64,000 nt of DNA from Bacteroidales bacterium. GTDB taxonomy: Bacteria; Bacteroidota; Bacteroidia; Bacteroidales; VadinHA17. Position numbers and translations under genes: made by a program. Within the stretch, counting starts at the first letter, position 1; every line of letters starts with the position of its first letter. The notes beneath the pieces are model-generated. The model was not told the origin of the DNA and made no database searches. It saw nothing but the letters and a program-made list of their open reading frames with translations. Where the stretch lies: NCBI GenBank assembly GCA_029210565.1, contig JARGFQ010000013.1, positions 1-64,000 on the forward strand, read 5' to 3'. This document shows positions 46,447-55,538 of the stretch, in pieces.

Positions 46447-49164
46447 ATGAAACATAACAGACTGATTATCTTTATTTTACTGCTTGCATTCTCCTGCGGC
46501 AGCATGGCTGCCCAGCAGGGTACCGTCAAAGGAACAATAACAAGCAAAAACAGCAGTACACCCCTGGCGGGGGCGCTGATAACCGATGCATCAGGAAGTG
46601 AACTGGGAAAGTCCGGCGTTGACGGCTCCTTTACTGTCAGTCTCGATGAGGGGAAACAGATGCTTTTCATCAACATGACCGACTATGAACAGGCGATCGT
46701 CAGCGTCACGGTTACAGCCGGTGAGACAACCGAGATCGGTGCCGTGGAACTTCCCGAAATGGCAGGCTTCATGATGGACATAGGCTCCGTCAGCATCATG
46801 GAGGGTTTTTCCGAAGACGGTTTCGAGACACAGTCGATACATGGCGTCCTCAGCGCTTCGGCGGATATCTTTATGAGCACGGCAGCCTATACCTTCGGGC
46901 AGGTCATGTACAGGAAGAGGGGTTATGACAATAACTACCAGAACGTAAGCCTTAACGGATTTGTAGTCAATGATATAGAATCAGGCGCACCCTACTGGTC
47001 GAACTGGGGCGGACTTAACGACGTCATGCGTAGCTCCGTGGTCAGCTCCGGGCCGGAACCTATCGGCTTCCTCTTTGAACCGGTGGGCGGTGCCACACGC
47101 ATCAACACCAGGGCATCGGTATACCGGTCAGGCATCCGAGCTGTCTATTCCCGCTCGAACCGCACCTATCCCAACAGGGCCATGCTGACCTACAGCACCG
47201 GACTGCTGAACAGTAACTGGGCCGTGACCGGAAGCTACTCAAGACGGTGGGGTGAGCAAGGCTACAAGGAGGGCACCTTCTATGACGCCAACTCCTTCTT
47301 CCTGTCGGTGGAGAAGAAGATCAACAGTCGTCACAGCCTGAACCTGACCGCCCTGGATGCAATGTACCGGAGAGGCGTTGGCGGAGGCGCCACACAGGAG
47401 GTCTATGATCTCGCCGGTGACAACTACTATAATCCCTATTGGGGTTACCAGGACGGTGAGGTACGCAGTGCACGCGTCAGAAGCAGCAACAAGCCGCTGC
47501 TGACCCTCGCCCACATCTGGAAACCATCGGATAAACTCGACATACAGACGACAGCCGGCTACTGGTTCGGGAAGGGCGGATATACAGCCCTCAACTGGTA
47601 TGACGTGCTGGATCCCAGACCCGATTACTACCGCAAACTACCAGGATATTTCTATGATGAATCGGATATAGACCGCATTACTGATGCCTGGCAGTCCGAT
47701 CCGTCGGTCAGCCATATCGACTGGGACCATTTTTATTACGCCAACAGCAAGAATATTTACACTGTATATAATGAAGGGGGAGTTGAAGGCAACAGTCTCA
47801 CCGGTAACCGCTCAAAGTATATCATCGAAGACCGTCGCAACGACCTCTCGCAATTCCAGTTCAACAGCCGGGCTTCGTGGAACATTGCATCAGGGATGAA
47901 CCTTACCGGTGGCCTGCTGGTCGATATCTACCGGGGGCACAACTTCAACGTGATAAGCGATCTGCTCGGGGGCGACTACTGGCTTGATGTTGACCAGTTT
48001 GCCGAAAGGGATTATCCCAACAATCCTGAAGCCTATCAGAACGACCTGAACAATCCTGACAACGCCGTCACCGAGGGTGAGACATTCGGGAACAGCTATT
48101 ATGCCTTTCAGCGTGGCGCCATCCTCTGGGGAACAGGCACATACACCGGCAACCGTTACAAGCTCTATCTCAGCGCCCACGCAAAATATACGGCCATGTG
48201 GCGAGAGGGACTGATGCGCAAGGGACTTTTTCCCGATAACTCTTTCGGAGAGTCGGAAAGACTCGATTTTCCGACCTGGGGTGTCAAGGCAGGTGGCGAC
48301 TACCGCTTCACCGGCCGCCACATGATAATATTCAACACCCTCATAACCACCAATCCCCCGCTCTTCAGAAACAGCTTCCTCTCACCACGCACACGCAATA
48401 CTCTGACACCTGAGCTCCGTGAGGAGATGATATTCTCCGGTGATGTGAGTTACGTGCTCCGCTCACCCGTGGTTACAGGAAGGATGACGGCCTACTATAC
48501 CCGCTTCATGAACCAGACCGAGGTGACAAGCTTCTACCACGATGAGTGGAGGACCCTTGTCAACTATGCCATGACAGGCATCGACAAGGAGAACTACGGC
48601 ATCGAAGCCGGTGCAGAGATAGGCATCACCTCCGAATTGACGGTAAACGCCGTGGCATCGCTGGGACAGTACCTCTGGATCAGCAATCCCGACATCACCA
48701 TCACTCAGGACAACAACAGCCAGGTACTCAGCAAGGAGGAGGTATGGATACAGTACTTCAGGCAGAGTGGCACACCGCAGACTGCCCTGGCACTGGGTAT
48801 CGAATACAACTCCTCAAGGTTCTGGTGGGCGGGCATCACCGGCAGCTACTATGACAACATCTACCTTGATTTCAATCCTGTCACACGCACAAAAGACGAC
48901 ACAGGATACTACCCCTACTGGGACTACCAGCAGAAGGCTGACCCCGGATTCCTGGTAGATATCTTCGTCGGCAAGTCATGGAGGATTGACGACGTATACG
49001 TTACCCTGAGCGCCAATCTCAGCAATGTCCTTGATAACCGTACCGTGATCACGGGAGGTTACGAACAGTACCGCTATGACCCTGAAAGGCCTGACCTGTT
49101 CCAGCCGCGGGTCTATTACGCCAACGGCTTTAACTACTTCATTAATCTCAGTATCAGGTACTAA
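46447..49164 (+). CDS. TonB-dependent receptor with regulatory-like N-terminal domain
   Basis: From ATG 46447 (MKHNRLIIFILLLAFSCGSM) 905 residues. Signal peptide, carboxypeptidase-regulatory-like domain (GTVKGTITSKNSSTPLAGAL, ~22-105), plug and 22-strand-type barrel ending in an aromatic residue (NLSIRY). It imports a ligand across the outer membrane with TonB energy. It has no SusD partner; the next two genes, 21 and 9 bases apart from the preceding stops, encode OB-type lipoproteins that probably take that place. The frame is open upstream to 46318 through repeat DNA, which is not coding. Confidence 0.88.
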   Translation: MKHNRLIIFILLLAFSCGSMAAQQGTVKGTITSKNSSTPLAGALITDASGSELGKSGVDGSFTVSLDEGKQMLFINMTDYEQAIVSVTVTAGETTEIGAVELPEMAGFMMDIGSVSIMEGFSEDGFETQSIHGVLSASADIFMSTAAYTFGQVMYRKRGYDNNYQNVSLNGFVVNDIESGAPYWSNWGGLNDVMRSSVVSSGPEPIGFLFEPVGGATRINTRASVYRSGIRAVYSRSNRTYPNRAMLTYSTGLLNSNWAVTGSYSRRWGEQGYKEGTFYDANSFFLSVEKKINSRHSLNLTALDAMYRRGVGGGATQEVYDLAGDNYYNPYWGYQDGEVRSARVRSSNKPLLTLAHIWKPSDKLDIQTTAGYWFGKGGYTALNWYDVLDPRPDYYRKLPGYFYDESDIDRITDAWQSDPSVSHIDWDHFYYANSKNIYTVYNEGGVEGNSLTGNRSKYIIEDRRNDLSQFQFNSRASWNIASGMNLTGGLLVDIYRGHNFNVISDLLGGDYWLDVDQFAERDYPNNPEAYQNDLNNPDNAVTEGETFGNSYYAFQRGAILWGTGTYTGNRYKLYLSAHAKYTAMWREGLMRKGLFPDNSFGESERLDFPTWGVKAGGDYRFTGRHMIIFNTLITTNPPLFRNSFLSPRTRNTLTPELREEMIFSGDVSYVLRSPVVTGRMTAYYTRFMNQTEVTSFYHDEWRTLVNYAMTGIDKENYGIEAGAEIGITSELTVNAVASLGQYLWISNPDITITQDNNSQVLSKEEVWIQYFRQSGTPQTALALGIEYNSSRFWWAGITGSYYDNIYLDFNPVTRTKDDTGYYPYWDYQQKADPGFLVDIFVGKSWRIDDVYVTLSANLSNVLDNRTVITGGYEQYRYDPERPDLFQPRVYYANGFNYFINLSIRY

Positions 49165-49185
49165 AAAATGAAGGAGGAACAGATC

Positions 49186-50550
49186 ATGGAAAAAATCAGA
49201 TGTATATACAGACTTATTGCAGTAGTGACCCTGTTGCTTTTTGCGGTTTCATGCAGCGACAATAACGAAACACCGCCCCCGGAAAAGTTGTTCATTCCCG
49301 GGGAGATAGTAACCGTACAGCAGGTCAGGGCGCTCTACGCTGATCAGTTGGCCATATCAGACTATACCCAGCGTCATCCCGTGGAGATTGTTAACGACTG
49401 GGCATTGCTCGGCGTCATTACCGCCAGTGACAAGGAGGACGGCAACTTCTACAAGGAAGCTTACATCGAAGATGCCACCGGCGGGCTGAGACTGGTTTTT
49501 GAAGCTACCAGCGGAATTTATATCGGGGACTCTGTCATTGTCAACGTAAAGGGACTGTGGCTTGGTGACTACGGCAACTTCTGGCAACTGGGCGGCGTGC
49601 CGTATTACCAGCAGGACGGCACAGTAAGGGTCGGAGGAATGAATATGGACAAGCAGTGTCTGAAGCTCTCCATAGGCAATCCCACCTACCCTGCAGCGGT
49701 GACAATAACCCAGGCTCGGAGCAGTGCTTACCTCGGACGACTGGTGAGGTTCGACGGGGTGCAGTTCACCGATGCCATGACAGGGCGCACATGGGCTAAC
49801 GCTGTTGACCAGGTGACGGAGAACAGAACGCTGGAGGACTGTGACAGTAAGACCATCATAGTGCGTACCAGCGGCTACTCCGCAGCAGCCGGAGAGCTGC
49901 TTCCGTCAGGAAACGGATCGATCACCGGTATTGTCACAATCTTCAACGGGACCTACCAGTTCCTGGTGCGCGATTTTGATGAGGTGGATATGACCGGGAC
50001 CAGGTGCGGTGTGGTGGAACAGCCCCTTGGTACTCCTGTTGAGACCCTCAGCGAGGACTTTGAGGGCTTCGGCGATGATGATGACATCTACATAAGCGGT
50101 TGGCAGAATATTGCGACTGCCGGCGGCCGCATATGGCTCGCTCAGGTCTATAGCAGCAACAGCTATGCACAGGCTACGGGATATTACTCCAACCTCGCCT
50201 CAATGGTTACCTGGCTTATCACAAGGCCGGTAACCATCTCATCGCAGAAGGTGCTTACCTTCCAGACCGCCAAAGCCTACTGGGCACATACCGGGACCAA
50301 CTTCCCCATGGAGGTTCTCGCCTCAACCAACTATAACGGTAACGACATTGCTGCTGCAACATGGACTCCACTAACGGCTGTGATGGCTCAGCAGAGCGAC
50401 CCGGACCACACTTTCATTAATTCAGGAAACGTCAACCTGCCTGTTGCTGCCGGAAAATCGGCCGTGATTGCGTTTAAATACATGGGCAGCGACACTGAGA
50501 GCACATCCTACCGCATTGATAACATTGCCGTTACGGCAGCAGGGAAATAA
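49186..50550 (+). CDS. Surface lipoprotein with OB-like (DUF5689-type) and jelly-roll domains, 1
   Basis: From ATG 49186 (MEKIRCIYRLIAVVTLLLFA) 454 residues with lipobox AVSC. An unusual clear Shine-Dalgarno AAGGAGG (49171-49177), eight bases ahead, picks this start over the ATG at 49168. Residues ~40-275 form a DUF5689-type OB-like region; ~285-450 a choice-of-anchor J-like jelly roll (LSEDFEGFGDDDDIYISGW to YRIDNIAVT). Cotranscribed with the receptor and the next gene. Inferred to bind the receptor's ligand, possibly nucleotides or oligonucleotides. Confidence 0.82.
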   Translation: MEKIRCIYRLIAVVTLLLFAVSCSDNNETPPPEKLFIPGEIVTVQQVRALYADQLAISDYTQRHPVEIVNDWALLGVITASDKEDGNFYKEAYIEDATGGLRLVFEATSGIYIGDSVIVNVKGLWLGDYGNFWQLGGVPYYQQDGTVRVGGMNMDKQCLKLSIGNPTYPAAVTITQARSSAYLGRLVRFDGVQFTDAMTGRTWANAVDQVTENRTLEDCDSKTIIVRTSGYSAAAGELLPSGNGSITGIVTIFNGTYQFLVRDFDEVDMTGTRCGVVEQPLGTPVETLSEDFEGFGDDDDIYISGWQNIATAGGRIWLAQVYSSNSYAQATGYYSNLASMVTWLITRPVTISSQKVLTFQTAKAYWAHTGTNFPMEVLASTNYNGNDIAAATWTPLTAVMAQQSDPDHTFINSGNVNLPVAAGKSAVIAFKYMGSDTESTSYRIDNIAVTAAGK

Positions 50551-50559
50551 TATCCGGAT

Positions 50560-51780
50560 ATGAAGATCAAAACCATATTTCAGCTTACACTTGCAGCCTT
50601 TATAATTGTCTCCTGGTCATGCAGTCGTGAACCTGTTCCCCCTCCTGAACCACAGATAGACTATATCACCATCGAACAGCTCAGGATGATGCATGGACAG
50701 GGAATCGTCACTGTAGACACGAACGTTTATATCCAGGGTATTGTAACACTCACCCCTGAACTTGGCAACATCCCTGACTTCGTGGCTTATATCCAGGATA
50801 CTACCGCGGGAATCTGCATGACGGTCAGCGGTAACAACACCTTCTCACGTGACTCCGAGGTCAAAATACTGTGTCGCGATGTCTCTTTCACAGTCTATAA
50901 CGGACTGCTGCAGTTTGGTGACATCAGTATCGCCGACCAGACATCACTGATAAGCCTCACCCCTCCGGTGCTTGAGCCTGAGACAGTAACCATTCCCGAA
51001 GTTCTTTCCGGCGATTACCAGGCCGAATATGTCAGGATAGAGAATGTGCAGTTTGCAGAGCCGGGCACCTGGTCCGGGGAGAACATCCTGACAGACTGTA
51101 GTGACGAGTTGGAGGTATATACCCGCTCTGACGCCACCTTCTCGTCAGAGACACTGCCGGCAGGCAACGGGTTCATTAAGGGGCTCGTCTCCGAATACAA
51201 CGGCATACAGTTACTGATCAGGGACGACACTGAAAACGGGATGACCGGCGAGAGGTGCGGCGGCGCAGGTACGGTTTACCTGACGCAGGACTTCTCGACG
51301 CTTGTCAGGTATGCGGATGTGAGCACCCTGGCCGGGTGGAATACCTACCCGCAGGCTGGGACAAAAACATGGTACGGCAACGAGGTGTACGGTGGCAGGT
51401 GGGTACAGGCCACAGCACACGAATCAGGAGAAGCCTCGGTAATCACCTGGATGATAGCCCCGGTCATCGACCTCACCCTGGCAACAGAGCCATACCTGCT
51501 CTTTGATAGTGCCGACGGGTACGACAACGGTGCAACCTTGAAGCTTTATGTCTCGACCGACTATGACGGATCGGCAACACCCTGGACTTCAACATGGAGT
51601 GAGAAGAGCTTTAACCTGCCTGTCATTAATACCCAGGGGTTTAGCCTGTTTGCCAGCTCGGGAGAGATTGACCTCTCTGCATACAATGGCAGTCAGCTCT
51701 GGATAGCCTGGGTATATGACGGCGGCACCGGCCGCACGACCACCTGGGAGGTGGATAACGTCCTTGTGGCGGAGAAATGA
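50560..51780 (+). CDS. Surface lipoprotein with OB-like and jelly-roll domains, 2
   Basis: A 406-residue lipoprotein (lipobox SWSC) paralogous to the gene before it, 9 bases away. OB-like region ~35-225 (VYIQGIVTLTPELG, AYIQDTTAGICM, FIKGLVSEYNGIQLLIRD) and jelly roll ~235-405 (YLTQDFSTLVRY to WEVDNVLVAE). Both copies keep the terminal xGERCGG/xTRCG junction between the domains. Last gene of the receptor operon, followed by a hairpin. Confidence 0.82.
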   Translation: MKIKTIFQLTLAAFIIVSWSCSREPVPPPEPQIDYITIEQLRMMHGQGIVTVDTNVYIQGIVTLTPELGNIPDFVAYIQDTTAGICMTVSGNNTFSRDSEVKILCRDVSFTVYNGLLQFGDISIADQTSLISLTPPVLEPETVTIPEVLSGDYQAEYVRIENVQFAEPGTWSGENILTDCSDELEVYTRSDATFSSETLPAGNGFIKGLVSEYNGIQLLIRDDTENGMTGERCGGAGTVYLTQDFSTLVRYADVSTLAGWNTYPQAGTKTWYGNEVYGGRWVQATAHESGEASVITWMIAPVIDLTLATEPYLLFDSADGYDNGATLKLYVSTDYDGSATPWTSTWSEKSFNLPVINTQGFSLFASSGEIDLSAYNGSQLWIAWVYDGGTGRTTTWEVDNVLVAEK

Positions 51781-51805
51781 TTTTTATAAACCCGTAGTGA
51801 TTTCA

Positions 51806-51838
51806 GATTTTTGAGGTCTGGCGGACCCTTCAAAAATC
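51806..51838 (+). terminator. Hairpin after the receptor operon
   Basis: GATTTTTGA plus GGTC (51806-51818) pairs with GACC plus TCAAAAATC (51824-51838) around a five-base loop, with a CT bulge. A probable terminator, although the T-run is inside the stem. Confidence 0.6.
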
Positions 51839-51900
51839 GAAAATCGCACATCGCAATATTGACAATTCCACATCGCAAAATCGAAAATCGCACATCGCAA
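51833..51900. repeat. Direct repeat before the endonuclease I gene
   Basis: A 24-base unit, AAAATCGAAAATCGCACATC then GCAA, occurs at 51833-51856 and 51877-51900, with a further partial CACATCGCAA between. The second copy ends two bases before the gene's ATG. Confidence 0.8.
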
Positions 51901-51902
51901 AT

Positions 51903-52973
51903 ATGTTGAAGAGCCTCCCAACTCTGATCCTGCTATTCTGCCTGACGAGTCAAATTGCCGGCCAGCCGCCCGAGGGATACTACAACGGCGCCGCTGATCT
52001 CACGGGAAAAGCTCTTCAACAGTCGCTCCATGATATCATCGACGAACATACGCAGCTGGAATACAGTGATCTGTGGCAGTGCTTCTCCACCACCGACATC
52101 AAGAGTGACGGGGTAACAATATGGGACATTTATTCCGACATTCCCGGCGGCACTCCGGTTTATGTCTATACCCTCTTCAGCGGGCAGTGCGGCAACTACG
52201 ACAGTGAGGGCGACTGCTACAACAGGGAGCACTCATTCCCCAAAAGCTGGTTCAACGATGCGCTGCCGATGTATACCGACCTGTTTCATATTTACCCCAC
52301 CGATGGCTGGGTTAACAATAAAAGAGGTAACCTGCCCTACGGCGAAACCTCCTCGCCGTCCTGGACATCGACCAACGGAAGCATGGTCGGCCCATCCTCG
52401 GTGGCAGGCTATGTCGGTGCCGTCTTTGAGCCTGTTGACGAGTACAAAGGCGACCTGGCCCGTACCTATTTTTATATGGCAACCCGATACTTCGGCGAAG
52501 ACAGTCTGTGGCCCGGCAGTGACATGACTGAAGGTGCGCAGCCGAAGCCCTGGGCGCTGGTGATGCTGCTTGACTGGCACCGGGCTGACACCATCAGCCT
52601 CAAGGAACGAAATCGTAATAACGCGGTATACAAATACCAGGGAAACCGCAATCCGTTCATCGACGAGCCGTTATACGCCGAAAAGATATGGGGAACACTC
52701 AATGCCATTGAGGAGACTGCAGAGAGCAGGGTTTCAATGACCCTCTACCCCAACCCGGCACAGGACTATCTGAATATCAGCATCTCAGGCTACGTGTGCA
52801 ACGGAGTCGTGGCATTTATCTATGATACCGGCGGATGCCTGGTGATGACGGCAACGGTTGATGACAGCGTTACAACCGTTAGCACTGAAGGGCTTCCATC
52901 CGGTCTCTACTTCCTGAGTGTGGCATGTGAAGGACAGGTTTCCACCGGAGCATTTGTTGTGACTGCCAGGTAA
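51903..52973 (+). CDS. Endonuclease I family nuclease with type IX sorting tail
   Basis: A 356-residue secreted nuclease. Signal peptide (to IAGQ), endonuclease I/NucM domain ~20-265 with NREHSFPKSW carrying the beta-beta-alpha-metal catalytic His, FHIYPTDGWVNNKRGNLPYG following, and a C-terminal type IX tail (MTLYPNPAQDYLNISISG to GLYFLSV). It should be exported by the PorU/PorV route and cut DNA or RNA outside the cell. Sits directly behind the receptor operon. Confidence 0.93.
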   Translation: MLKSLPTLILLFCLTSQIAGQPPEGYYNGAADLTGKALQQSLHDIIDEHTQLEYSDLWQCFSTTDIKSDGVTIWDIYSDIPGGTPVYVYTLFSGQCGNYDSEGDCYNREHSFPKSWFNDALPMYTDLFHIYPTDGWVNNKRGNLPYGETSSPSWTSTNGSMVGPSSVAGYVGAVFEPVDEYKGDLARTYFYMATRYFGEDSLWPGSDMTEGAQPKPWALVMLLDWHRADTISLKERNRNNAVYKYQGNRNPFIDEPLYAEKIWGTLNAIEETAESRVSMTLYPNPAQDYLNISISGYVCNGVVAFIYDTGGCLVMTATVDDSVTTVSTEGLPSGLYFLSVACEGQVSTGAFVVTAR

Positions 52974-53073
52974 TAGCTATCACATATAGCCCGGGACCAA
53001 ATCCGGACTGCAAGTACCGGGCCTCTAAGAATACAATATGAATGCTTTGAGATTTTGACTGTTACAGGTGCTG

Positions 53074-53388
53074 TTATCTGGCAGCAGACTCGAGCACCAG
53101 CGTGACCACTTCCTGGCTGACAGCATCAAACATTATCTCAATGTTGTTGGTATATTCTGAATCATGACTGATGATGGCATCCTTGACCAGGAAAGTGGCA
53201 ATATAATAATTGATATGGCCCATGGCCGCCTCCCTGTCAGCTTCAGGGATCATTGGCAGAAAGGCATTCTGGATATCAATAACCAGTAATGCAGGTTTAA
53301 CCGGTTCCGCCGGAGCCTGAGACTGCACTGTCAGTGACGTGAATCCCATGATGAGAATGGGCAGCAGAGAGAGGATTTTTGTTCTCAT
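53074..53388 (-). pseudogene. Isochorismatase-family (cysteine hydrolase) gene with a large internal deletion
   Basis: A 104-residue frame: signal peptide, then KPALLVIDIQNAFLPMIPEA, the family N-terminus with the catalytic Asp, up to YYIATF, followed at once by LVKDAIISHDSEYTNNIEIM and FDAVSQEV, which is the family C-terminus. About 110-120 middle residues that carry the catalytic Lys and Cys are missing, in frame. The product cannot be an active hydrolase of this family. Neighbours are unrelated. Confidence 0.75.
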
Positions 53389-53423
53389 GAGTTTAATTTG
53401 TTGGTGGTTATTTAATTATTGAA

Positions 53424-54438
53424 TCATTCCGGATCACTCCTTTTCTTAATCTTGTAATAGGTCTTGACAAGCTTCCCGAATTGCTTTTCCCTCCTCCGTT
53501 TTTCTGCGACGGTAGTCTGAAACCGCTCCTGCTCCTTTTGGATCTTCAGGTAGTTTTCGTAAGATTCCCTGCTGATACTCCCATTGTCCACCGCATCAAT
53601 TACCGCACAACCTGCTTCACCGACATGCCTACAGTCGGGGAACCTGCATCTCTGCGCAAGCTCATGGATATCTTCAAACGTTGCGGCGATTCCGTCACCG
53701 TCATCAGTCATACCAAGTTCTTTCATGCCGGGAGTGTCAATGATAATACCTCCGTTTTCAAGAACAAAAAGCTCACGGTGTTCAGTCACATGCCTTCCTT
53801 TGTTGGTGCTCCGACTGATCTCCCCGGTTCTTAGCACCTCCTTCTGCAGGAGGTTATTGATCAATGTCGATTTACCCACCCCCGATGAGCCGATCACACA
53901 GTAGGTCCTGCCCTTTTCCATGAAACTCAGGATACGGTCAATACCGTCGCGGGTGGTGTTGCTGAGGAGGATACAGTTCACCTGCCTTCCCCTCGTCTCA
54001 AGTTCATTCAGTGCGGCACTGATCTCATCCTCCGTTACGAGGTCAATCTTGCTCAGCACCAGTACCGGCTCGATACCAGCTGAATGACAAATGGTAAGAT
54101 ACCGTTCCAGCCTGTTGACACTGAAATTGTTGTTGATAGCCTTTACTATAAAGGCAATATCAATATTGGCAGCGATAACCTGTTTTTCACCCGGTCTGCC
54201 CACAGCCCTCCTGGCAAGAAGAGATTTCCTGGGAAGGATTTTGTTGATGAAGGCCTGCCCCCCCCTCATAAACCGTCATTGCCACCCAGTCGCCCACGGC
54301 AGGGAAATCCTCCCTGGAAGCAGCTGAGTAACGCAGATTGCCTGTTATCTCGGCATCATACTCCTGCTCTCCGTCAGTGACAACATATCTCTCACGATGT
54401 TCCTGCGTGACCCGCCCTTTGATAAATCCTGATTCCAT
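53424..54438 (-). pseudogene. rsgA: Ribosome small subunit-dependent GTPase A, one-base frameshift
   Basis: The N-terminal OB domain (MESGFIKGRVTQEHRERYVV... to AVGDWVAMTVYEGG) is in one frame (from 54438) and the rest (QAFINKILPRKSLLARRAVG to the end) in another (reaching 53424). The break is a run of eight G on the minus strand (54258-54265); seven would restore a single normal protein of ~337 residues. GTPase motifs are intact: LSKIDL, GSSGVGKSTL, DTPGM, and the zinc region CRFPDCRHVGEAGC. RsgA helps late 30S maturation and is normally important for growth, so a sequencing or assembly error, or slippage, is more likely than true loss. Confidence 0.9.
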
Positions 54439-54441
54439 CTG

Positions 54442-55407
54442 TTATATGTACCTGTATCGCGTCATCCTCTTATCTCCCGTTTTCTCCAGTATGCCTTCCG
54501 TAACTGCATGTTTTAAGTCACGACTGGCCGTTGCGCCTGAGATATCTTTAAACGTTCGAAGATAATCCTTCCGCGAAAAATATTCACTCCCTGTCTTTTC
54601 CCTGAAAATCTCTATCCTGTCGCTCTTTGTCCGTGGCAGGTTTTGTGTGGCAAGCAATTGCTCCAGCGAATCATCTATAATCTGAAGCATAAACTCAATA
54701 AATCCGGTTGATTCCCCCTTGTTGTCAGATTCACCCAGTATTCTGTAATAATCAGATTGTCTTTCTTTAATCAGTGTCTCTATTGGAAGAAACTCAAAGA
54801 CCGGCGAATATTGTCTGAGTATTAAAGTCTGCCAGAGCCTTCCCATTCTTCCGTTTCCATCCATAAATGGATGTATGAATTCCATTTCGTAGTGAAAAAC
54901 ACAACTCTTGATAAGGAGCAGATCCTCGTCCTTTCTCAGGTAATCAAAAAGCTCCTTCATCAGAGACCTGACAATGTTACCGGGAGGTGCCACGTGAGTA
55001 AAAGCCGAACCTTTCAGAATACCGACTGATTTTGTTCTCATTTTCCCGGGCTGCTCAACAAGTCCATCCATCAGTATAGCATGAGCCCTGCAAAATGAGG
55101 TGATGCTCATCGGGTTGAACTGTGAGAGATCATCATAAACCCTTACTGCATTCAATACCTCAAGAATCTCTCTTTTCGGTGCAATGATCCTCTTATTATC
55201 AAGGATTGAAGTAACCTGGTCAAGTGACAGAGAATTACCTTCAATTTCAAGGGAAGAATGGATTGTCTTTATCTTGCTTTTCCTTCTTAATTCAGGAGCC
55301 GGCCTATGTAGGAAAGCTGCATTAACCTCGCCTATCTTCTCCGAAACAGAGACGATCAGTACAAGAATCTCCGGGTTTATCCGATAAGGGGGTTTCATTT
55401 TGTTCAT
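54442..55407 (-). CDS. Fic domain protein with inhibitory motif and winged-helix C-terminus
   Basis: A 321-residue protein. Fic motif HPFMDGNGRMGR from His179, which transfers AMP from ATP to target hydroxyls. SSLEIEG at 51-57 matches the (S/T)xxxE(G/N) inhibitory helix of N-terminally autoinhibited (class II) Fic proteins. The C-terminal ~60 residues (YFSRKDYLRTFKDISGATAS) look like a winged helix. A perfect palindrome sits directly before the start codon, suggesting self-repression. Targets unknown. Begins 3 bases upstream of rsgA's stop-side neighbour region and may be cotranscribed with rsgA. Confidence 0.92.
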   Translation of the reverse strand: MNKMKPPYRINPEILVLIVSVSEKIGEVNAAFLHRPAPELRRKSKIKTIHSSLEIEGNSLSLDQVTSILDNKRIIAPKREILEVLNAVRVYDDLSQFNPMSITSFCRAHAILMDGLVEQPGKMRTKSVGILKGSAFTHVAPPGNIVRSLMKELFDYLRKDEDLLLIKSCVFHYEMEFIHPFMDGNGRMGRLWQTLILRQYSPVFEFLPIETLIKERQSDYYRILGESDNKGESTGFIEFMLQIIDDSLEQLLATQNLPRTKSDRIEIFREKTGSEYFSRKDYLRTFKDISGATASRDLKHAVTEGILEKTGDKRMTRYRYI

Positions 55408-55409
55408 TC

Positions 55410-55435
55410 ATGATAGTATCAAATGATACTATCAT
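55410..55435. promoter_or_regulatory. Perfect palindromic operator at the fic start
   Basis: ATGATAGTATCA (55410-55421), AA, TGATACTATCAT (55424-55435): twelve perfect inverted bases around a two-base centre, ending 3 bases before the fic start codon (minus strand). The half-site contains GATAGTATC. Size and place fit an operator bound by a dimer, most simply the Fic protein's own winged-helix domain. Confidence 0.75.
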
Positions 55436-55538
55436 CAGTAAAAGTAATAAATTAATATGTCTGTTTGCAAATTGGGATTGGTGGATCTTTATGAAACAAA
55501 CAATGCCTCAGTAATTACCTGTTGATAAACAAGTATCC

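Noticed and set aside
51833..51900. CRISPR-like repeats
   Set aside because: Only two full copies, an AT-rich unit, no regular spacers and no cas genes.
54187..54438. A separate 83-residue gene before a short rsgA
   Set aside because: Its first ~60 residues are the missing OB domain of RsgA; after the G8 run the reading is out of frame.
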